Origin: DASSCW01 sp036555005
GTDB taxonomy: Bacteria; Chloroflexota; Limnocylindria; QHBO01
Reading direction: 5' to 3'
Assembly: GCA_036555005.1 (NCBI GenBank)
Contig: DATBME010000109.1
Location: 1 to 20,474 of the forward strand
DNA length: 20,474 nucleotides
Shown here: piece after piece, positions 1 to 7,178 of the stretch
Numbering within the stretch: position 1 is the first letter of the stretch
How the letters are laid out: every line of letters begins with the position of its first letter
Notes under the pieces: model-generated
What the model was told of the DNA's origin: nothing
Seen by the model: the letters and a program-made list of their open reading frames with translations, nothing else
The model's database searches: none
Position numbers and translations under genes: made by a program

Positions 1-197
1 CCGTCGACGATGTCCGACTCGATCTTGGCCTTCAGCGGGCAGGCCGGCGTGGTGAGCTCGACGGTGAGGTCCACCGCGCTCCCGTTGATATCGATCTGCT
101 TGACCATCCCCAGGCTCACCAGGTCGCGTCCGATCTCCGGATCCTTGACCTGGGCCAGGGCGGCCATGATGTTCTCGTCGGTCAGCCGATCGGCCAT
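1..197 (-). CDS. mrp: Mrp/ApbC-type Fe-S carrier, N-terminal MIP18 (DUF59) domain, partial
   Basis: The gene runs off the left edge; the visible 65 codons read from an ATG at 197. They give an almost textbook MIP18/DUF59 domain: VKDPEIGRDLVSLGMVK near residues 17-33 and the conserved TPACPL with its cysteine near residues 50-55. This domain occurs at the N-terminus of many bacterial Mrp/ApbC P-loop ATPases, which carry Fe-S clusters to apo-proteins, and also as stand-alone SufT or PaaD-like proteins. The P-loop part is off the window, so Mrp rather than a single-domain protein is an inference from the start-proximal position of the domain. It lies on the same strand as, and downstream of, the ADA and PIG-L genes, but a 295-bp gap with its own promoter candidate suggests separate transcription. 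Confidence 0.82.
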   Translation of the reverse strand, partial: MADRLTDENIMAALAQVKDPEIGRDLVSLGMVKQIDINGSAVDLTVELTTPACPLKAKIESDIVD

Positions 198-276
198 GCG
201 GGAATACAGCGTCCTTTCCGTGCGGGGCTGGGCACTTCGAGGGTAGCAGAGGCCGATCGGAACCGATGCGACCTTT

Positions 277-285
277 GTTGTACCA
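277..285 (-). promoter_or_regulatory. Candidate extended -10 promoter for the Mrp-type gene
   Basis: On the minus strand the sequence reads TGGTACAAC, an extended -10 (TGn plus TACAAC), about 80 nt before the ATG at 197. No good -35 hexamer is present at 17 bp. The flanking 21 bp closely resemble the much stronger promoter of the TPR gene at 14935-14963, which raises confidence a little. Confidence 0.35.
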
Positions 286-302
286 ACGGTGCCACATCGC
301 AG

Positions 303-411
303 CCCGTAGCACCGGTAAGGCTCTCGGCGCCTCGGTCGCCGCACCTTCGGCGACGACTCCGCCCGCCGACTCACCAACTCGATCGGCGGAGCCGTTCTGG
401 TGCTACACGGG
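303..411. other. Intergenic segment with nested inverted repeats
   Basis: The gap 198-492 holds no convincing gene. Inside it, bases 303-313 pair with 399-411: 8 bp of GTAGCACC/GGTGCTAC plus 3 bp of CCC/GGG across a 2-nt bulge. They enclose two further hairpins: TCGCCG-CACCTT-CGGCGA at 336-353 and CTCCGCC/GGCGGAG at 357-391. A separate palindrome GGCGATCGCC lies at 426-435. The segment sits just past the 3' end of the PIG-L gene, so it could act in termination. GC-rich DNA produces such stems by chance, so function is not established. Confidence 0.3.
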
Positions 412-492
412 TCGGGCAGCTGGACGGCGATCGCCCCCCTGCGGGCCAAATAGCCCTACCCGTGCTATCCGTGCCCGGAGCGTGGGACGCTG

Positions 493-1359
493 TCAGGCGA
501 GCCCGTCCCAGATGGACTGCTCGGGCTCCGGCGTGGCGCCGCCGGCCGGCACCGGCAGGTTGGAGGCTGCCAGCCGATAGCTCTCGGTCGCCAGGTAGCC
601 GTCACGCATCTCCGCCGACCAGTCGTGGAACGGACCCGCGCTGCCGGTCTGCGACACGTGGCGTGAGATGGCGGCCAGCTTCAGCCGGCTCAGCTCGCCG
701 AGCTCCAGGGTCAGCGTCTCGTCTTCACTGCGCTCCCCGTATTGGGGCGGGGCAGCGTCGCCCAGGGCGGCCAGCTGCGAGGGCGGCACGACCAGCTCGT
801 ATCGTTTGGCCGCCCGCCACGCGACCTGGTCCTCCTCCAGGTCGTCCTCGTAGGCGAGTGGCTCGGCGGCGCGCAGGAACGCCTCGCCGGTCGCTCGGCT
901 GATGGCCACGTGGTCGGCATCGCCGGTCACGCCATCGGCGCCGAAACCCAGGATCACGTCCGGCCGGTGCATGCGGATCGGCTCCACCAGCCGGCCCACC
1001 AGCTCGGCCTGGTTGGCGCCGGTCAGCCCCTCCTCGGCATAGTCCAGCACGCGGAGGACGTTGACGCCCAGGAGCGCCACCGAGCGGCGCATCTCGTCCT
1101 CGCGGACGGTATCCAGGTTGCGCCACACCACCGGGCGGGTGTAGTGACGGTTCCGCCCGCCGGGCGCGGGAGGCTTCTCGACCAGGCGCGGATCGAAGCG
1201 GCCGCGCGTGGCGCACACGACCACCACGTACGCGCCGTCCGCCGCCGCCTGGGCAATGGCTCCCCCGAATCCGAAGGCCTCGTCCCCGGGATGGGCCACG
1301 ATCACCATGAGGCTGCGAGCGGCCTGTCGTTCGCGGATCGGCCGCCAGATCGAGGACAC
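493..1359 (-). CDS. PIG-L/LmbE-family deacetylase-like protein (variant HPGDE motif)
   Basis: This is a PIG-L (GlcNAc-PI de-N-acetylase, LmbE) fold protein of 288 residues. Members remove acetyl groups from GlcNAc-type substrates in glycolipid, mycothiol or bacillithiol synthesis and in antibiotic pathways. The N-terminal metal motif is VIVAHPGDEAFGFGGA (residues 19-34) and the distal zinc histidine lies in GDADHVAISRATGEA. In characterised members such as MshB the motif is HPDDE, whose first Asp is the proposed general base; here that position is Gly, while the metal-binding His and second Asp remain. Activity may therefore be altered. The start is uncertain: GTG at 1359 gives the full ORF, and an ATG at 1308 would begin at MVIVAHPGDE. 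It follows the adenosine deaminase gene by 18 bp, indicating one operon. The substrate cannot be read from the sequence. Confidence 0.8.
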   Translation of the reverse strand: MSSIWRPIRERQAARSLMVIVAHPGDEAFGFGGAIAQAAADGAYVVVVCATRGRFDPRLVEKPPAPGGRNRHYTRPVVWRNLDTVREDEMRRSVALLGVNVLRVLDYAEEGLTGANQAELVGRLVEPIRMHRPDVILGFGADGVTGDADHVAISRATGEAFLRAAEPLAYEDDLEEDQVAWRAAKRYELVVPPSQLAALGDAAPPQYGERSEDETLTLELGELSRLKLAAISRHVSQTGSAGPFHDWSAEMRDGYLATESYRLAASNLPVPAGGATPEPEQSIWDGLA

Positions 1360-1377
1360 GGCCGGCAGGATAGCAGC

Positions 1378-2448
1378 CTAGACCTCGACCTCGAGGGCGA
1401 TGGCGGCGTGGTTGATCCGCCCATCGGACTCAGGACGGATGCCGCCCGGGGCCGGGGCATGGTCCAGGAACGAGGCGTGGCGGGCGGTCGCCAGGGCGCG
1501 CTCGACCTCCTCCAGCGTCAGGATCTCCCTGCGCAGCAGCAGCGCGATCTCGTCGCGCAGGTAGGAGCGCAGCATCTCCGGTCCGTCGGTCGACAGTGCG
1601 AACCGCACTTCGTGGTCGACCAGGGCGCGCAGGATGCCGCGCAGCTCGGCGTAGGTGCGGACCACGCGGGTGTTCAGGTTCGACGACGGGCAGACCTCCA
1701 GCACCACGCCGCGCTCGCGCAGCATGGCCAGCAGGCGCACGTCGCGGGTGCTGCTGATGCCATGGCCGATGCGCGACGGCTCCAGCGCCTCTATCGCCTC
1801 GCGCACCTCTTCCGGTCCGCCGGTTTCGCCGGCATGCACGGTGACGCCCAGGCCCGCCCGGCGCACCTGGGCGAACAGGTCGCGGTAGTCGGCGAAGCGG
1901 AAGCCGGGCGATTCGGGACCGGCGATGTCCACCGCCACCACCCCGCGGTCGCGCCAGGCGATCGCCTTCGCGGCGATGATCTCGTTCAGGTCGTACTCGA
2001 AGGCGCGGTCCAGGCAGAAGATGAGCCCGGCGCGCACCTGCGGGTACTCGAGCACGGCGCGGTCCATGCCACGCACGGCCGCGGCGATGATGTGGTCGAG
2101 GTCCTGCTCGCCGCCGCGGTTGCGCTTCATGGGGTTGAAGCGCAGCTCCAGGCGCGTCACGTTGTTCTTGCGGTAGGCGCCGCCGATGACCTCGTAGACG
2201 CTGCGCTCGACGGCGGTGGGGCTGGACTGGATCAGCTCGGTCCAGTGGAAGAGGTCCAGGTAGGCCTGGAACGAGCGCTGTCGGCGGCCCACCGTGATCA
2301 GGTCGCGGAACTCCCAGTAGTCCTTGGTCGGCAGCCGGATCCCCTGGGCGTGGGCGATGCCCCACATGATGGCCGGCGTCACCGCCGCACCCAGATGGAC
2401 GTGCAGCTCGGTCAGGGGGGTGGCTGGATCAAGCGTGGGCCGCGGCAT
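1378..2448 (-). CDS. Adenosine deaminase-family purine hydrolase
   Basis: The gene encodes a 356-residue metal-dependent TIM-barrel hydrolase of the ADA family, which deaminates adenosine or related purines in salvage. Visible motifs are TELHVHLGA (zinc ligands H16 and H18), GVTVHAGETGG (H205, E207), RIGHGI (226-231), EVCPSSNLNT (251-260) and STDGP (286-290). In adenosine deaminases the last motif is normally TDDP: the first Asp binds zinc and the second contacts the substrate. Here the second is Gly289, so substrate preference may differ and a specific symbol is withheld. The ATG at 2448 is chosen because the HxH strand follows at the usual short distance; an in-frame upstream extension to 2502 has no family support and would run into the divergent promoter region. 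It is the first gene of the minus-strand run with the PIG-L gene. Confidence 0.85.
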   Translation of the reverse strand: MPRPTLDPATPLTELHVHLGAAVTPAIMWGIAHAQGIRLPTKDYWEFRDLITVGRRQRSFQAYLDLFHWTELIQSSPTAVERSVYEVIGGAYRKNNVTRLELRFNPMKRNRGGEQDLDHIIAAAVRGMDRAVLEYPQVRAGLIFCLDRAFEYDLNEIIAAKAIAWRDRGVVAVDIAGPESPGFRFADYRDLFAQVRRAGLGVTVHAGETGGPEEVREAIEALEPSRIGHGISSTRDVRLLAMLRERGVVLEVCPSSNLNTRVVRTYAELRGILRALVDHEVRFALSTDGPEMLRSYLRDEIALLLRREILTLEEVERALATARHASFLDHAPAPGGIRPESDGRINHAAIALEVEV

Positions 2449-2481
2449 GAATCGATGGCGATTGCCGTGCGAGTTTGGCGG

Positions 2482-2490
2482 AGTGTAGCA
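2482..2490 (-). promoter_or_regulatory. Candidate extended -10 promoter of the ADA-like gene
   Basis: The minus strand reads TGCTACACT, an extended -10 element, placing a start of transcription near 2475 and a leader of about 27 nt before the ATG at 2448. The -35 region is weak. It is arranged back to back with TGCTAGAAT of the divergent zinc-ribbon gene, 31 bp away. Confidence 0.45.
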
Positions 2491-2521
2491 GCGCCCGATC
2501 ACCGATCCGGCGGGGACCCGA

Positions 2522-2530
2522 TGCTAGAAT
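2522..2530 (+). promoter_or_regulatory. Extended -10 promoter of the zinc-ribbon membrane protein, probably leaderless
   Basis: TGCTAGAAT is a good extended -10 box ending 10 nt before the ATG at 2541. Transcription would begin only 3-4 nt upstream of the start codon. No Shine-Dalgarno sequence lies between, which supports leaderless translation. Confidence 0.55.
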
Positions 2531-2540
2531 CGCCGGGCCT

Positions 2541-2942
2541 ATGGAAGCCATCCGTGACCTCATCGAGTGGGTCTCGTCCGACGTCGCGGGCTTCGCCGCG
2601 ACGCTGGTTCCGTACCTGCTCCTGGGGCTGGCGGGCATCTACATCCTGTGGCTGGTGATCGGCTACCTGCGCGTCTCGCAGATCTCGGTCAACGAGCAGT
2701 CGGTGGTCCAGCCGACGCTCCGCCTGCCACGGGCTCCGGATGGTGCGATCGAGGCGCCGCGCGGCGTCCCGTTCTGCCCGGTCGACGGCCTGCAGTACCC
2801 GCCCGGCGCGCGCTTCTGCACCCAATGCGAAGCGGACCTGGCGCTGGGCTGCGCCAACTGCGGCACCACCATTCGGGCCGCCGACGACTCGTGCTACCGG
2901 TGCGGGACGCGCGCCACAATGATGGTCTCCACCGCTCACTGA
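2541..2942 (+). CDS. Membrane-anchored double zinc-ribbon protein
   Basis: The product has 133 residues. A single hydrophobic segment at about residues 21-43 (LVPYLLLGLAGIYILWLVIGYL) should anchor it in the membrane. The C-terminal part carries a zinc-ribbon array: C79, C93-x2-C96, C104-x2-C107 and C118-x2-C121, with the typical sequences RFCTQCEADL, CANCGTTI and CYRCG. Short membrane proteins with such ribbons are common in Chloroflexota and Actinobacteria, but no specific function is known to me. The ATG at 2541 is favoured over an in-frame upstream start at 2475 because the -10 box TAGAAT lies at 2525-2530 and the upstream extension is hydrophilic and unrelated. It converges on the LCP gene across a shared hairpin terminator. 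Confidence 0.8.
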   Translation: MEAIRDLIEWVSSDVAGFAATLVPYLLLGLAGIYILWLVIGYLRVSQISVNEQSVVQPTLRLPRAPDGAIEAPRGVPFCPVDGLQYPPGARFCTQCEADLALGCANCGTTIRAADDSCYRCGTRATMMVSTAH

Positions 2943-2950
2943 GCACGGCC

Positions 2951-2969
2951 AGGCCCGGCGAGCGGGCCT
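2951..2969. terminator. Bidirectional hairpin terminator between convergent genes
   Basis: AGGCCCG-GCGAG-CGGGCCT is a perfect 7-bp stem with a 5-nt loop. It lies 8 nt after the zinc-ribbon stop and 4 nt past the LCP stop. No T-run follows on either strand. Confidence 0.55.
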
Positions 2970-2973
2970 CGCC

Positions 2974-3951
2974 TCAGTCCGCGATCAGCTCCCGGATCTC
3001 GGCCCGCATGGCGTCCACGTTCGGGATGATCACCCAGCCTCGCCCATCGCCCTGGTCGCCCCAGCCCAGCGCGAACTCTGGCGGCTTGAGCACGCGGGTC
3101 TCGTAGGAGGCCCTCGAGGCCCGCTTGGCGAGCACGATGAGCGTCTTCAGGTCCTCCATCGGCAGGTTCGTCTCCAGGCTGGCCGCCGCCCCGATCAGGC
3201 GGCCCAGTCGCACATCGGTCTCGGGGTCGCTGTACTTCCTGATCAGCGCGCGGATGACCTGCTGCTGGCGCGCCGCACGCGCGTAGTCGCTGTCGTAGTA
3301 GCGCGCCCGCGAGAAGTAGAGCGCGGTCCGCCCGTCCAGGCGTGCCATGCCCGGCGTCAGGTACAGGCCCCAGCGCGGTTCCTGGACGATCGTCTTGACC
3401 TTGACCCGGATGCCATCGACCGCGTCGACCAGCGCCACGAAGTCATCCATGTCGACCTTGACGTAATACGGGATCTCGACGTCCCACATCCTGGCCAGCG
3501 CCCGCCGCAGCCCGTCCATGCCATAGGAGTTGGCGATGCCGTTCACCTTGCCGCTCCAGATCTGGCCATCGCCGAGCGGCACGTCCACCGTGTCCCGCGG
3601 CAGGCTGATCATGGTGACCTTCCGCTGGTCCGGGCTGATGCTGACGAGCATGATCGCGTCGGTGTTGTCGCCGATATAGCCGCGCGCGCGACGCACGGCG
3701 CTGACGTCCTCGCCGACGACGAGGACGGTGAGGCGGTTGTGCAGGAGGGTGCGGTTCAGCGGATCGGGGGTGGGCAGCGGCGTGGGCGACGGGGTCGGCG
3801 ACGGCGACGGGGAGGGTGACGGCGTGGGCGTCGACGGCTGGAGGGAGGGCGACGGAGTCGGCGCCTGGCCGCAGGCAGCTGCCAACAGGATCGACGCGGT
3901 GATGCTGAGGCTCAGGACGGCGCGTGGTCGCCGGGGTCGCTTGGGAGACAT
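2974..3951 (-). CDS. LytR-CpsA-Psr (LCP) family lipoprotein
   Basis: The product (325 residues) begins with a basic stretch, a hydrophobic segment and a lipobox-like LLAAAC, placing the acylated cysteine at residue 27. A Pro/Ser/Thr-rich linker (residues about 31-64, mostly SP and TP repeats) leads to the LCP catalytic domain. Recognisable LCP motifs are VLVVGEDV, GDNTDAIMLVSISP (D98), MISLPRDTVDVPL (R119), the KVNGIANSYG block, VKVDMDDFVALVDAVDGI and YFSRARYYDSDYARAARQQQ (213-231). LCP enzymes transfer lipid-linked glycopolymers onto peptidoglycan at the outer face of the membrane. The ATG at 3951 is chosen because the signal sequence starts there and a TATGAT box sits 9 nt upstream; longer in-frame starts run into the divergent YjbQ gene. 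The low-complexity linker makes the DNA at about 3760-3860 repetitive. Confidence 0.9.
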   Translation of the reverse strand: MSPKRPRRPRAVLSLSITASILLAAACGQAPTPSPSLQPSTPTPSPSPSPSPTPSPTPLPTPDPLNRTLLHNRLTVLVVGEDVSAVRRARGYIGDNTDAIMLVSISPDQRKVTMISLPRDTVDVPLGDGQIWSGKVNGIANSYGMDGLRRALARMWDVEIPYYVKVDMDDFVALVDAVDGIRVKVKTIVQEPRWGLYLTPGMARLDGRTALYFSRARYYDSDYARAARQQQVIRALIRKYSDPETDVRLGRLIGAAASLETNLPMEDLKTLIVLAKRASRASYETRVLKPPEFALGWGDQGDGRGWVIIPNVDAMRAEIRELIAD

Positions 3952-3960
3952 TCGCGCGGC

Positions 3961-3966
3961 ATCATA
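3961..3966 (-). promoter_or_regulatory. -10 box of the LCP gene, probably leaderless
   Basis: The minus strand reads TATGAT, 5 of 6 matches to the consensus, ending 9 nt before the LCP ATG. Transcription would begin within a few nucleotides of the start codon. No clear -35 box was found. Confidence 0.5.
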
Positions 3967-3991
3967 GCGAGTGTCGGGTACGCTCGCCGCG

Positions 3992-4405
3992 ATGGAGACC
4001 CGCGAGCTCAGCGTCTCGACCGGGCACGGCCGCGGCGTGACCGACATCACCGCGGCCTGCGCCGGCTTCCTGCGCGAGGTCGGCGGCGGGGCCGATGGGC
4101 TGCTGCACGTCTTCGCGCCGCACGCGACGGCGGGGCTGGTGGTGATGGAGCTCGGCAGCGGCTCCGAAGCCGACCTCATGGAGGCGCTCGACCGCCTCCT
4201 GCCGCGCGACGACCGCTGGCGCCACCGGCATGGCTCGGCCGGACATGGCGCCGATCACGTCCTGCCGCTGCTGGCCGCCCCCTCGCTGGTGGTGCCCGTG
4301 CTGGGCGGCCATATGACGCTCGGCACCTGGCAGTCGGTGGCGCTGCTCGATCCGAACGCGGACAACGCGACGCGGACGGTGCGGCTCAGCTTCCTGCCGG
4401 GTTGA
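3992..4405 (+). CDS. YjbQ/UPF0047 family protein (secondary thiamine-phosphate synthase type)
   Basis: The 137-residue length and the motif pattern fit YjbQ/UPF0047: HATAGLVVMELGSGSEAD replaces the usual HTTAGL...EN block, and HGSAGHGADHVLPLLAAPSLVVPVLGG followed by LGTWQSVALLDPN matches the C-terminal signature with its GTWQ. E. coli YjbQ shows weak thiamine-phosphate synthase activity; the physiological role of the family is unsettled. The start is taken as ATG 3992, giving METRELSVST; a GTG at 3971 would add seven residues without family support and would overlap the LCP promoter region. A weak TACGCT at 3979-3984 lies 7 nt upstream of the ATG. The last 20 bp overlap the end of the convergent YyaL gene. 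Confidence 0.85.
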   Translation: METRELSVSTGHGRGVTDITAACAGFLREVGGGADGLLHVFAPHATAGLVVMELGSGSEADLMEALDRLLPRDDRWRHRHGSAGHGADHVLPLLAAPSLVVPVLGGHMTLGTWQSVALLDPNADNATRTVRLSFLPG

Positions 4406-6434
4406 GCGCGAGGCGGGCGACCTGTGCCGCCGCCTCCTGCGGCTCGGCCGTCGGCGCCTCGCAGGCGTAGCCGCGGCAGACGTAGGCGGTGGCCTGCCCG
4501 TCGCGGGTGACCTTGCCCTCGAACAGCGGCCAACCGGCCAGGCTGCCGCTTGGCCCTCCGCCGGCGATCACCAGGTCGGGTGCGTACGGCCCCGCCACGG
4601 CCCGGCGCAGCGCGGCCGCCCCTTCGTCCGCCGGCTCGCCGGCGATCACCGCATCGATGGGTGGCGACAGGCTGCGGTCGACGGCGCTGAGCATCCGTCC
4701 GAAGGCCGATGGCTGGCGGTCCAGGAGCGGCGTGACGGCTCGCAGGATGCTGCGCGCGCGGCGGTCTTCTTCGGCCTCCCCGCTGAGCAGCGCCAGCCGC
4801 AGCAGCACGTCGGCGGCGACCGCGTTGGCCGACGGCGTGGCGCTGTCCAGGATCGAGCGCGGACGCGCGACGGCGCGGTCATGCTCGTCGGCGGTGTCGA
4901 ACAGCGTGCCGCTGGCGTCGTCCCAGAAGTCGGCGACCAGGCGGTCGACCAGCCGTGCTGCAAGCTGCAGGTCGTCGGCCTCGCCCAGGGCGGCGTGCGC
5001 AGCGAGCAGGCCGTCGGCGAGGTTGGCGTAGTCCTCGGCAAAGCCGGGCGTGTGTGCACGCCCGTCGCGGGCGGTGCGCCATAGGCGGTCGCCGTCACGC
5101 ACCAGGTGGTCACGGACGAAGCCGGTCAGCCGTCGGGTGGCCGTGGCATGCCGCTCGTGGCCGACGACCAGGGCCACCATGGCGATCGCCCGCAGGGCCA
5201 TCCCGTTCCAGGCGGCGAGCTGCTTGCCATCGCGAGCGGGCCGCACCCGCGACTCGCGCGCGGCCAGCAGGGCGGTGCGGCCCGCCTCCAGCAGGTCGGG
5301 CGCCGGCGGCTCGCCGGAGAGCGTGAGGATGGTGTGACCCTCCCAGTTGCCGCCGGGCGTGACCCCCCAGTACATCATCAACGCCTCGGCCCCGTCGGCG
5401 CCGAGGCCGGCATCGGCCAGGACGCGTGCCACCTCGTCGGCGGACCAGACGTAAAATCGGCCCTCCTCCCCCTCGCTGTCCGCGTCGAGCGCCGAGGCCA
5501 GCCCGCCGTCATCGGTCCCGAGCTCGGCGAGCATGAAGTCGACGGTCGAGACAGCCACCGCGGCGTAGCGCTCATTGCCCGTGGCGCGATACGCCTCCAG
5601 GTAGGCGTGCGCGAGCTGCGCGTTGTCGTAGAGCATCTTCTCGAAGTGCGGCACCAGCCAGCGCGCGTCGGTGCTGTAGCGGGCGAAACCGCCGCCCAGC
5701 TGGTCGTGGATGCCACCATCGGCCATCCGATCCAGGGTGCGGGTGACCATGGCCAGCAGGGCCTCATCGCGCGTCCGGCGCCACGTGCGCAGCAGGAACT
5801 CCAGCGTCATCGGCGCCGGGAACTTCGGCGCGCCGCCGAAACCGCCGTGGACCGGGTCGAAGCCGGCGCCCAGGCGTGCGGCGGCGCGGTCCAGCAGGTC
5901 GACTGCCGGATCCCGGTCCCCCGCCGGGATGGCGACCTGCTCGCGCAGGTGCCGCGCCAGCTGGGAGCCCTGCGCCGTCACGTCGGCGCGACGGTTGCGG
6001 TACGCATCGGCCACCCCATCCAGCACCCGCCGGAAGGCCGGCAGGCCGTGACGGTCATCGGGCGGGAAATAGGTGCCGCCGTAGAAGGGCTCGAGGTCTG
6101 GCGTCAGGAACACGCTCATCGGCCAGCCGCCGCCCCCGGTCATCGCCTGGACGGCCGCCATGTAGACGTCGTCCAGGTCAGGGCGCTCCTCGCGGTCGAC
6201 CTTGATGGCCACGAAGTCACGGTTCAGCTGCGCGGCGGTGGCCTCATCCTCGAACGACTCGCGCTCCATGACGTGGCACCAGTGGCAGGCCGAGTACCCG
6301 ATCGACAGGAAGATGGGCCGATCCAGCTCTCGCGCCCTCCCCAGCGCCTCCGGCCCCCACGGGTACCAGTCGACCGGGTTGTGGGCGTGCTGCAGGAGGT
6401 AGGGGCTCGTCTCGTTCGCTAGCCGATTGGTCAC
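4386..6434 (-). CDS. yyaL: YyaL family protein: DUF255 thioredoxin-like domain with an (alpha/alpha)6 barrel
   Basis: At 682 residues this is a full-length YyaL-type protein. The N-terminal DUF255 domain is unmistakable: NRLANETSPYLLQHAHNPVDW at residues 3-23, GYSACHWCHVMERESFED with C50 and C53, FVAIKVDREERPDLD, and GGWPMSVFLTPD followed by FYGGTYFP. The rest is a long glycosidase-like six-hairpin barrel (HFEKMLYDNAQL, SALDADSEGEEGRFYVWSADE). The biochemical role of the family is not firmly established; a redox or protein-quality function is usually assumed. The start codon is GTG at 6434, which begins the conserved N-terminus exactly. It lies 24 bp after the anti-sigma-like gene on the same strand, so read-through from the sigma operon is possible. 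Its 3' end overlaps the YjbQ gene by 20 bp. Confidence 0.93.
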   Translation of the reverse strand: MTNRLANETSPYLLQHAHNPVDWYPWGPEALGRARELDRPIFLSIGYSACHWCHVMERESFEDEATAAQLNRDFVAIKVDREERPDLDDVYMAAVQAMTGGGGWPMSVFLTPDLEPFYGGTYFPPDDRHGLPAFRRVLDGVADAYRNRRADVTAQGSQLARHLREQVAIPAGDRDPAVDLLDRAAARLGAGFDPVHGGFGGAPKFPAPMTLEFLLRTWRRTRDEALLAMVTRTLDRMADGGIHDQLGGGFARYSTDARWLVPHFEKMLYDNAQLAHAYLEAYRATGNERYAAVAVSTVDFMLAELGTDDGGLASALDADSEGEEGRFYVWSADEVARVLADAGLGADGAEALMMYWGVTPGGNWEGHTILTLSGEPPAPDLLEAGRTALLAARESRVRPARDGKQLAAWNGMALRAIAMVALVVGHERHATATRRLTGFVRDHLVRDGDRLWRTARDGRAHTPGFAEDYANLADGLLAAHAALGEADDLQLAARLVDRLVADFWDDASGTLFDTADEHDRAVARPRSILDSATPSANAVAADVLLRLALLSGEAEEDRRARSILRAVTPLLDRQPSAFGRMLSAVDRSLSPPIDAVIAGEPADEGAAALRRAVAGPYAPDLVIAGGGPSGSLAGWPLFEGKVTRDGQATAYVCRGYACEAPTAEPQEAAAQVARLALNPAGS

Positions 6435-6458
6435 GCCGGTGAGTGTGGCACGCGAGGA

Positions 6459-7178
6459 CTACGGCAGCAGTTGCGGCTCCGAGACGCTCAGGTTAGGTCC
6501 GTCCCGATCGTCGCTGCAGGGAGCGGAGTTGACGCCCCCGTCAGGGACCGCCACCGGTTCGTAGGCCGGCCATCCCGAGAGTCGCAGAGAAAGGGTGAAG
6601 CGGTCGATCGGCTCGTCCAAGCACCAGTTGCTCCAGACGACTGTCACGGCGGCAGGGCTACCGTGCTCAAGCAGGATCGTGGCCCCGCTCAACCCAAAGT
6701 CTGAGAGGCCACGAGGCCCGACACCTATCACGCTCTCAGATCTCCGTGGCGAGAAGACTTGTCCCGCGATCTCAACTGGCACGAGGCACGGATACCGGCC
6801 GTCTGCCAGCACCAGGGTGACTGTCGTTCCGCGCGAGCCGGCGGCTCCGCCCCACGGCTCAGCCGTGAACTCGACATCGATCGCCTGGCAGTCCACGGCC
6901 TCCGGCGGGCCCGCGGACACCGGCTGGGTAGCCGGTTCGTCGCTGCCCGAGCCGACACCGCCGCTGCGGGTGCCGGGAGACATAAGGGCGCTCGCCGCGG
7001 CGACGGCCAGAACGCCGGCGGCCACGCTCCCGAGAATCAAGGCTCCTCGCATCACCCCGCCCCGCCGCGGGACACCCCGCGACGAGTCAAGGGCATCGGG
7101 AAGCGGCGTGGACTCGTAACCCCGCTCGCGGGGGCCGGACTCGGCGCGCAGGCGCCGTTCGAGGTCGTTGTCATTCAT
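6459..7178 (-). CDS. Single-pass membrane protein with DUF4232-like exterior domain, probable ECF anti-sigma partner
   Basis: The 239-residue product has a short polar N-terminal part (1-42), one membrane segment at about 43-66 (VMRGALILGSVAAGVLAVAAASALM) and an extracytoplasmic domain. Its end, VVWSNWCLDEP...GVNSAPCSDD, resembles DUF4232-type domains. Four cysteines (97, 131, 186, 221), all outside, could form two disulfides. The ATG at 7178 overlaps the sigma stop codon by 8 bp, so the two are probably translationally coupled. That pairing and topology suggest an anti-sigma factor, but no HxxxCxxC zinc motif of the ZAS class is present and the cytoplasmic part is only about 42 residues. The role is therefore inferred from context. 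Longer in-frame starts inside the sigma gene are rejected. Confidence 0.72.
   Translation of the reverse strand: MNDNDLERRLRAESGPRERGYESTPLPDALDSSRGVPRRGGVMRGALILGSVAAGVLAVAAASALMSPGTRSGGVGSGSDEPATQPVSAGPPEAVDCQAIDVEFTAEPWGGAAGSRGTTVTLVLADGRYPCLVPVEIAGQVFSPRRSESVIGVGPRGLSDFGLSGATILLEHGSPAAVTVVWSNWCLDEPIDRFTLSLRLSGWPAYEPVAVPDGGVNSAPCSDDRDGPNLSVSEPQLLP

Noticed and set aside
742..2658. A 638-codon open frame on the plus strand
   Set aside because: It lies antisense to the PIG-L and ADA genes, whose motifs are clear on the minus strand. High GC at third positions leaves such frames open; its translation is rich in His, Gln, Gly and Val with no domain.
3760..3860. Tandem GGCGAC/GGGGTC-like DNA repeat
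   Set aside because: It is the coding sequence of the Ser/Pro/Thr linker of the LCP lipoprotein, not an independent repeat element.
5106..6422. A 438-codon open frame on the plus strand
   Set aside because: It is antisense to the DUF255 part and barrel of the YyaL gene and has shadow-frame composition without any motif.
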